This document shows positions 6,605 to 9,805 of a stretch of DNA of 9,805 bases, piece after piece. Each line of letters starts with the position of its first letter. The first letter of the stretch is position 1. The position numbers were made by a program, and so were the translations under genes. The notes under the pieces were generated by a model. That model was not told where the DNA came from, made no database searches, and saw only the letters and a list, made by a program, of their open reading frames with translations. This stretch comes from Chlamydiota bacterium (GTDB taxonomy: Bacteria; Chlamydiota; Chlamydiia; Chlamydiales; JAJFMB01), in NCBI GenBank assembly GCA_021772355.1, contig JAJFMB010000244.1:1-9805 (forward strand). The letters run 5' to 3'.

Positions 6605-7410
6605 GGTTACTTTTTTTTCTATTCCTTTTTTGTTTCAATCAATTAAGTGCAAAGCAGCAGCAATGGGAGCCCGATTTTCTCATTGTTGGTGCGCAAAAGT
6701 CCGGAACTACCGTTTTAAGTTCCCTGCTTCGTCAACATCCACTCATTCTTAAGAGCAGAGGCGGAGAAGTTCACTTCTTTGATAACAATTTTTACAGGGG
6801 AGTTGAGTGGTATAAAACAAAGTTTCTCCCTCGTCCTGATCAAAACTATCTTCTTTTTGATAAATCTCCTTATTACCTTTTTCATCCTCTTGCACCGGAA
6901 CGCGCCCACTCGCTATATCCCAACTTAAAGATTATTATAATTTTACGTAATCCTGTCGATCGTGCCTACTCGCAGTACTGGCACAATAAAAGAAGAGAAA
7001 ACAGAGAACCTCTATCTTTTGAAGAAGCCATAGCAGCTGAACCTGAAAGAATACAGGGCGAAGAAGAAAAAATGATTGCCAACCCCCGCTATTTTAGCCA
7101 CGCGCATATGCATTGCTCTTATCTTAGTCGGGGAGTCTATATCACTCAAGTGCAGCGCTGGCTAGATTATTTCCCCAAGGAGCAGGTTATGATTATCTCT
7201 TCAACTGACCTGCACACTAACACAGATCGCGTAATAAATAAACTCTTCAACTTTCTTGGCGTTCCGGAGTTTCACGACTTAAAAGTAAGAAAATCGAAAT
7301 CCAATTATGATCCTATGAATCCGAAACTACGACAAAAACTCATCGATTATTTCCGCCCACACAACGAAGAATTAGAAGCCTTCTTAGGAAGAGAATTCAA
7401 CTGGCATTAG
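6595..7410 (+). CDS. Sulfotransferase (heparan N-sulfotransferase-like) with N-terminal signal sequence
   Basis: The family moves sulfate from PAPS to a hydroxyl or amino group, often on a sugar. The 271-residue protein has the 5'-phosphosulfate loop FLIVGAQKSGTT (28-39, Lys35 expected catalytic), EVHFFD at 58-63, the 3'-phosphate segment ILRNPVDRAYSQYWH (116-130, with R118 and S126), and GVYITQVQRWLDYFP further on, the order seen in NDST-type sulfotransferases. Residues 1-19 are strongly hydrophobic (LLFFLFLFCF after Arg4) and end in LSA before KQQQ, a plausible signal peptide or short membrane anchor. That is odd because PAPS is made in the cytosol. No other start codon exists before the catalytic loop, so the hydrophobic start is real if the gene is expressed. 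The ATG lies within the FKBP gene with only a weak GAG upstream. It converges on a glycosyltransferase with a 14-bp overlap. The acceptor is unknown. Confidence 0.87.
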   Translation: MQIRLLFFLFLFCFNQLSAKQQQWEPDFLIVGAQKSGTTVLSSLLRQHPLILKSRGGEVHFFDNNFYRGVEWYKTKFLPRPDQNYLLFDKSPYYLFHPLAPERAHSLYPNLKIIIILRNPVDRAYSQYWHNKRRENREPLSFEEAIAAEPERIQGEEEKMIANPRYFSHAHMHCSYLSRGVYITQVQRWLDYFPKEQVMIISSTDLHTNTDRVINKLFNFLGVPEFHDLKVRKSKSNYDPMNPKLRQKLIDYFRPHNEELEAFLGREFNWH

Positions 7411-8146
7411 ACTTTTTGTTATTTTCCCAGAGCTTTAGATACTTGTAAAAGGCTGTGTTACCGTTGTAAACAGAAATAACAAAGCCTTCATATCCTCCAA
7501 GAAACCCACGCTGCAAAACATAGCTCTTAAAAAAGCTATAAAACCCACGCCAAACCGCCTTCAGTGGAGAAGATTTTTTTTTCCCTTGGTTTTGCTCTGC
7601 AAACAGTGTTGAGTAAGCTTGCATTTTATCGATAAAGTCCTGTGTTGTATCATAAGAGTAGTGACGCAATGGAGATTGCAAGGAGACAAGATTTAGCTCA
7701 TCACTTTTAATTGCTTCATGCACCTGCGCATCATCAAAAGAAGTCGCTCTACGATGATATAGTCGCTTGATCCTATCGGGATACCATCCGCACCATCTAA
7801 TCCATTTTCCTCGATAGTAGTTGTGTCGAGGAAAAGTATAAACCGATCCCTTATCAAGCTGCAGGCCTAGAACCTCACGTGCCATCTCCTCTGTCACCAC
7901 CTCATCGCTATCAATAGATAAAATCCAATCGTTTTTAGCCAAATCCGAGGCTGCATTATGAGTGGGGCCAAACCCCTTAAAAGCTCCTTGATAAACAACT
8001 ACATTCTTATATGACTTAGCAACTTCCATGGTATCATCGGTAGATCCGTTATCATAAACCACAACTTCATTAAAATCCTTTAGAGCACCTAACACTTCAG
8101 GCAAATACTTGCGGCTATTTTTTGTTAAAATTGTCACACTAATCAT
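7397..8146 (-). CDS. Family 2 glycosyltransferase, WaaE/KdtX-like
   Basis: WaaE/KdtX-type enzymes add a sugar to the inner core of lipopolysaccharide at the inner face of the cytoplasmic membrane. The 249-residue protein shows the GT-A fold: MISVTILTKNSRKYLPEVL, VVYDNGSTDDT (D32 in the nucleotide-binding strand), KGFGPTHNAA at 57-66, ILSIDSDEVV with the metal-binding D79-x-D81, and the VHEAI motif typical of this subgroup. The tail (AVWRGFYSFFKSYVLQRGFLGGYEGF) is aromatic and could touch the membrane. The ATG at 8146 is set by a TGA four codons upstream in frame and has no Shine-Dalgarno. A near-consensus promoter ends 8 nt before it, suggesting a leaderless transcript. The exact acceptor is not evident; a lipooligosaccharide role is inferred from the family. 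It overlaps the sulfotransferase gene tail-to-tail. Confidence 0.87.
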   Translation of the reverse strand: MISVTILTKNSRKYLPEVLGALKDFNEVVVYDNGSTDDTMEVAKSYKNVVVYQGAFKGFGPTHNAASDLAKNDWILSIDSDEVVTEEMAREVLGLQLDKGSVYTFPRHNYYRGKWIRWCGWYPDRIKRLYHRRATSFDDAQVHEAIKSDELNLVSLQSPLRHYSYDTTQDFIDKMQAYSTLFAEQNQGKKKSSPLKAVWRGFYSFFKSYVLQRGFLGGYEGFVISVYNGNTAFYKYLKLWENNKKSNAS

Positions 8147-8154
8147 ACTAGTTA

Positions 8155-8183
8155 ATCATAGATTCTTCTCTACGGCCAGTCAA
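8155..8183 (-). promoter_or_regulatory. Predicted promoter for the family 2 glycosyltransferase, probably leaderless
   Basis: On the minus strand TTGACT (8183-8178) and TATGAT (8160-8155) are 17 bp apart, each one base off consensus. Only 8 nt separate the -10 from the ATG at 8146, so the mRNA would start at or within a couple of bases of the start codon. Confidence 0.5.
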
Positions 8184-8219
8184 GATGAGAATAAACATTC
8201 ATTCGACACCATAAATCTT

Positions 8220-8247
8220 TTGCGTAATTTTTTCCCTATGTTACTAT
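8220..8247 (+). promoter_or_regulatory. Possible promoter for hemB, probably leaderless
   Basis: TTGCGT (8220-8225) and TACTAT (8242-8247) are 16 bp apart. The -10 ends 6 nt before the hemB ATG, placing the start site at the A of the ATG. The match is weaker than for the divergent gene. Confidence 0.33.
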
Positions 8248-8253
8248 CTCATT

Positions 8254-9258
8254 ATGAAAACAGTAACGACTCAAATAGAGCCCATTATCCAAAGGCCCCG
8301 TCGCAACCGCAAAAGTGCTGCACTTCGCGCGCTCGTGCAAGAAACTCGCCTCCACCCTTCGCAATTGATCGCCCCTCTATTTCTCTTGGAAGGAGAAGGG
8401 AAGAAAGAAGAAATTACCAGCATGCCGGGGATTTACCGGCAAAGTCTCGATCTGCTTTTAAAAGAGGTAGAAGAACTCTATGCAATGGGTGTGCGAGGCA
8501 TCGATCTCTTTCCGGTAATTCCCGCTGAAAAAAAGGATGCCGTAGGAAGCGAGGCGCTCAATGAAAACAACCTTCTTTGCCGCGCGCTCATCGCCTTAAA
8601 AAAAGAAATGCCCGAAATGTGCGTTATGGTGGATGTCGCTCTTGATCCCTACACCAACCACGGACACGATGGCCTCGTCAATACTGAAGGTGTGATACTC
8701 AATGACCCCACACTAGAAGTTCTGGGAAATATGTCGGTTTTAGCCGCAGAAGCGGGTGCCGACATTATTGCCCCCAGCGACATGATGGACGGACGTGTCG
8801 CTTATATCCGCAAATGTTTGGATCAAAGCGGTTTTCCCGATGTGGGCATTCTCTCCTACGCCGTAAAATACGCATCGGCCTTCTACGGTCCCTTTAGAGA
8901 TGCACTGCACTCAGCGCCCAAGTTTGGCGATAAAAAAACCTATCAAATGGACCCCGCCAACTCTCGAGAAGCCCTCCGAGAATGTGCGCTCGATGAAGCA
9001 GAAGGCGCCGATATGCTGCTAATCAAACCAGCTCTTGCCTACCTCGACATCATCACCAAAATACGCGCACACACCACGCTGCCCATCGGTGCCTACCACG
9101 TTAGCGGTGAATACGCCATGGTGATGGCTGCCGCTCAGAAAGGGTGGCTCGATGCCGACCGGATTTTCTACGAATGCCTAACCTCTATCAAGCGTGCCGG
9201 CGCCGACTTTATCTTCACCTACGCCGCCAAAAGAGTCATTCCCCTCATCAAAGCCTAA
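8254..9258 (+). CDS. hemB: Porphobilinogen synthase (delta-aminolevulinic acid dehydratase)
   Basis: HemB joins two 5-aminolevulinate molecules into porphobilinogen, the first pyrrole of heme synthesis, in the cytosol as an octamer. The 334-residue protein is of normal length. The metal region reads DVALDPYTNHGHDG (127-140): aspartates take the place of the three cysteines of zinc enzymes, so it should be a magnesium-type enzyme like that of Pseudomonas. Schiff-base lysines are K205 (SYAVKYASAFYGPFRD) and K258 (LLIKPALAYLD). The ATG at 8254 has no Shine-Dalgarno, and the candidate -10 lies 6 nt upstream. The 3' half is richer in GC than its neighbours: 33 of 60 bases at 8941-9000 and 36 of 60 at 9061-9120, against 24 of 60 at 7201-7260. 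It converges on the phosphatase gene with an 11-bp overlap. Confidence 0.97.
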   Translation: MKTVTTQIEPIIQRPRRNRKSAALRALVQETRLHPSQLIAPLFLLEGEGKKEEITSMPGIYRQSLDLLLKEVEELYAMGVRGIDLFPVIPAEKKDAVGSEALNENNLLCRALIALKKEMPEMCVMVDVALDPYTNHGHDGLVNTEGVILNDPTLEVLGNMSVLAAEAGADIIAPSDMMDGRVAYIRKCLDQSGFPDVGILSYAVKYASAFYGPFRDALHSAPKFGDKKTYQMDPANSREALRECALDEAEGADMLLIKPALAYLDIITKIRAHTTLPIGAYHVSGEYAMVMAAAQKGWLDADRIFYECLTSIKRAGADFIFTYAAKRVIPLIKA

Positions 9259-9805
9259 CTCCCTCTGGTCGATCTAAAAGCTTAACAAAATCATAAAGCA
9301 GTTGATATTGCTCCGGGGTTTGGATCATGCCGCTTCTTTGAAGTCGCAGGAGAGTCACGGTTTGGTGGACATTGCGCTCTTGTGGAGCAGTTTTATAGAG
9401 ATGCCACGCCGCCATGACAACGCCCGTCCGTCCCCGACCCGCTCGACAATGAACGAGGATGGGACGATTATCTTGTTGGAAGGGTACGAGATACTGGACA
9501 ATTTCAAGCAGTTTCTGAGCCGATATTGCCGTGCAATCTTGCCAAAAAGGCACACCGACATAGGCAATTCTCTTGCCTGAATCCCACACAAATTGCGCCC
9601 GGCTATAGTCACCACCATCATGCACATTTTGTACAGTCCAAGGATACGCGTGTGACATACAAGGCTCCCAATACGGCACAATCGACTCTTCTGACCTGGT
9701 AAGATTCACAACCAAAGATGGGTTTAAGTGATCTAGTACGTCAATAAATTGACTCATCGATCGCTCATCCTGAGGACCTATGCAGGCAATAAATTCTTGT
9801 CCTTC
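9248..9805 (-). CDS. Eukaryote-like protein tyrosine phosphatase (partial, 5' end outside window)
   Basis: Cysteine-based phosphatase that removes phosphate from tyrosine. Reading from the window edge, 16 codons precede the first ATG (9757) without a stop and encode EFIACIGPQDERS, which resembles the FIAxQGP block of classical eukaryotic PTPs, so the gene starts beyond the edge and the ATG is internal. Counting residues from that ATG: VVNLTRSEE with YWEP (16-32); VPFWQDCTAIS with W72-x-D74 in the position of the WPD acid loop; the P-loop VHCRAGRGRTG with catalytic C104 and R110; and the Q-loop IQTPEQYQLLYDF (145-157, Q146 and Q150), a hallmark of classical tyrosine-specific PTPs. The phosphotyrosine-recognition loop would be off the window. 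In an intracellular bacterium the likely substrate is a host phosphoprotein, perhaps after type III secretion; this is inference, as the N-terminus is not visible. Confidence 0.85.
   Translation of the reverse strand, partial: EGQEFIACIGPQDERSMSQFIDVLDHLNPSLVVNLTRSEESIVPYWEPCMSHAYPWTVQNVHDGGDYSRAQFVWDSGKRIAYVGVPFWQDCTAISAQKLLEIVQYLVPFQQDNRPILVHCRAGRGRTGVVMAAWHLYKTAPQERNVHQTVTLLRLQRSGMIQTPEQYQLLYDFVKLLDRPEGVRL

Noticed and set aside
8148..8159. Three-codon minicistron (Met-Ile-Asn-stop) just before the family 2 glycosyltransferase
   Set aside because: Its ATG lies inside the -10 box TATGAT of a strong promoter candidate, so it would not be transcribed from that promoter.
8187..8202. GAAT/ATTC short palindrome as an operator
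   Set aside because: Four-base arms are too short to separate from chance in AT-rich DNA.
8109..8528. Plus-strand open frame of 139 codons overlapping the start of hemB
   Set aside because: It runs across the intergenic region and then hemB in another frame, has an Arg/Ser-rich product typical of a shadow frame, and shows no recognisable domain.
8634..8675. hemB lacking zinc-binding cysteines as a defect
   Set aside because: Aspartate in place of the cysteines is the normal magnesium-type metal site of many bacterial porphobilinogen synthases.
9302..9681. Open frames on both strands inside the phosphatase gene
   Set aside because: They are alternative frames of a gene with clear tyrosine phosphatase motifs; their products show no domain.

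Overview
The window looks like a chromosomal segment of a member of the Chlamydiota, most likely an environmental (Parachlamydiales-type) lineage. The strongest marker is a 730-residue GreA. Ordinary bacterial GreA has about 158 residues, and a very long N-terminal extension is a known chlamydial feature. A small lysine-rich protein divergent from greA resembles the chlamydial protein next to greA (CT635-type), and hemB lies nearby as in Chlamydia trachomatis; both comparisons are from memory, not a search. The DNA is AT-rich (about 40% GC in a sampled stretch), rising to 55-60% in the hemB 3' half.

Layout. Positions 1-2604 (minus): greA followed closely by rdgB/HAM1, which runs off the left edge. 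Positions 2605-2826: a divergent promoter region. Positions 2827-4468 (plus): the lysine-rich protein and a CgeB-like glycosyltransferase that starts at TTG, in a tight operon. Positions 4465-4917 (minus): a coiled-coil protein with a FlgN-like pattern. Positions 4998-6074 (plus): mutY, whose promoter overlaps that of the FlgN-like gene. Positions 6176-7410 (plus): a SlyD-like FKBP prolyl isomerase overlapping a sulfotransferase that carries a signal sequence. Positions 7397-8146 (minus): a WaaE/KdtX-like family 2 glycosyltransferase. Positions 8254-9258 (plus): hemB. Positions 9248-9805 (minus): a eukaryote-like protein tyrosine phosphatase that runs off the right edge.

How the parts relate. 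Housekeeping genes (nucleotide-pool cleaning, transcript cleavage, A/G mismatch repair, heme synthesis) alternate with probable surface or host-interaction genes (two glycosyltransferases, an exported-looking sulfotransferase, a tyrosine phosphatase). The two glycosyltransferases and the sulfotransferase could modify a surface glycan, but they are not one operon and the link is inference. All three tail-to-tail gene pairs overlap at their stop codons, leaving no room for ordinary terminators.

The least explained signals are: a perfect 9-bp inverted repeat that places the FKBP start codon inside a predicted three-way RNA junction; the hydrophobic N-terminus of the sulfotransferase; a back-to-back pair of apparently leaderless promoters between the family 2 glycosyltransferase and hemB; and the edge-truncated tyrosine phosphatase. 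I saw no tRNA, rRNA, CRISPR array, insertion sequence or clear intrinsic terminator.
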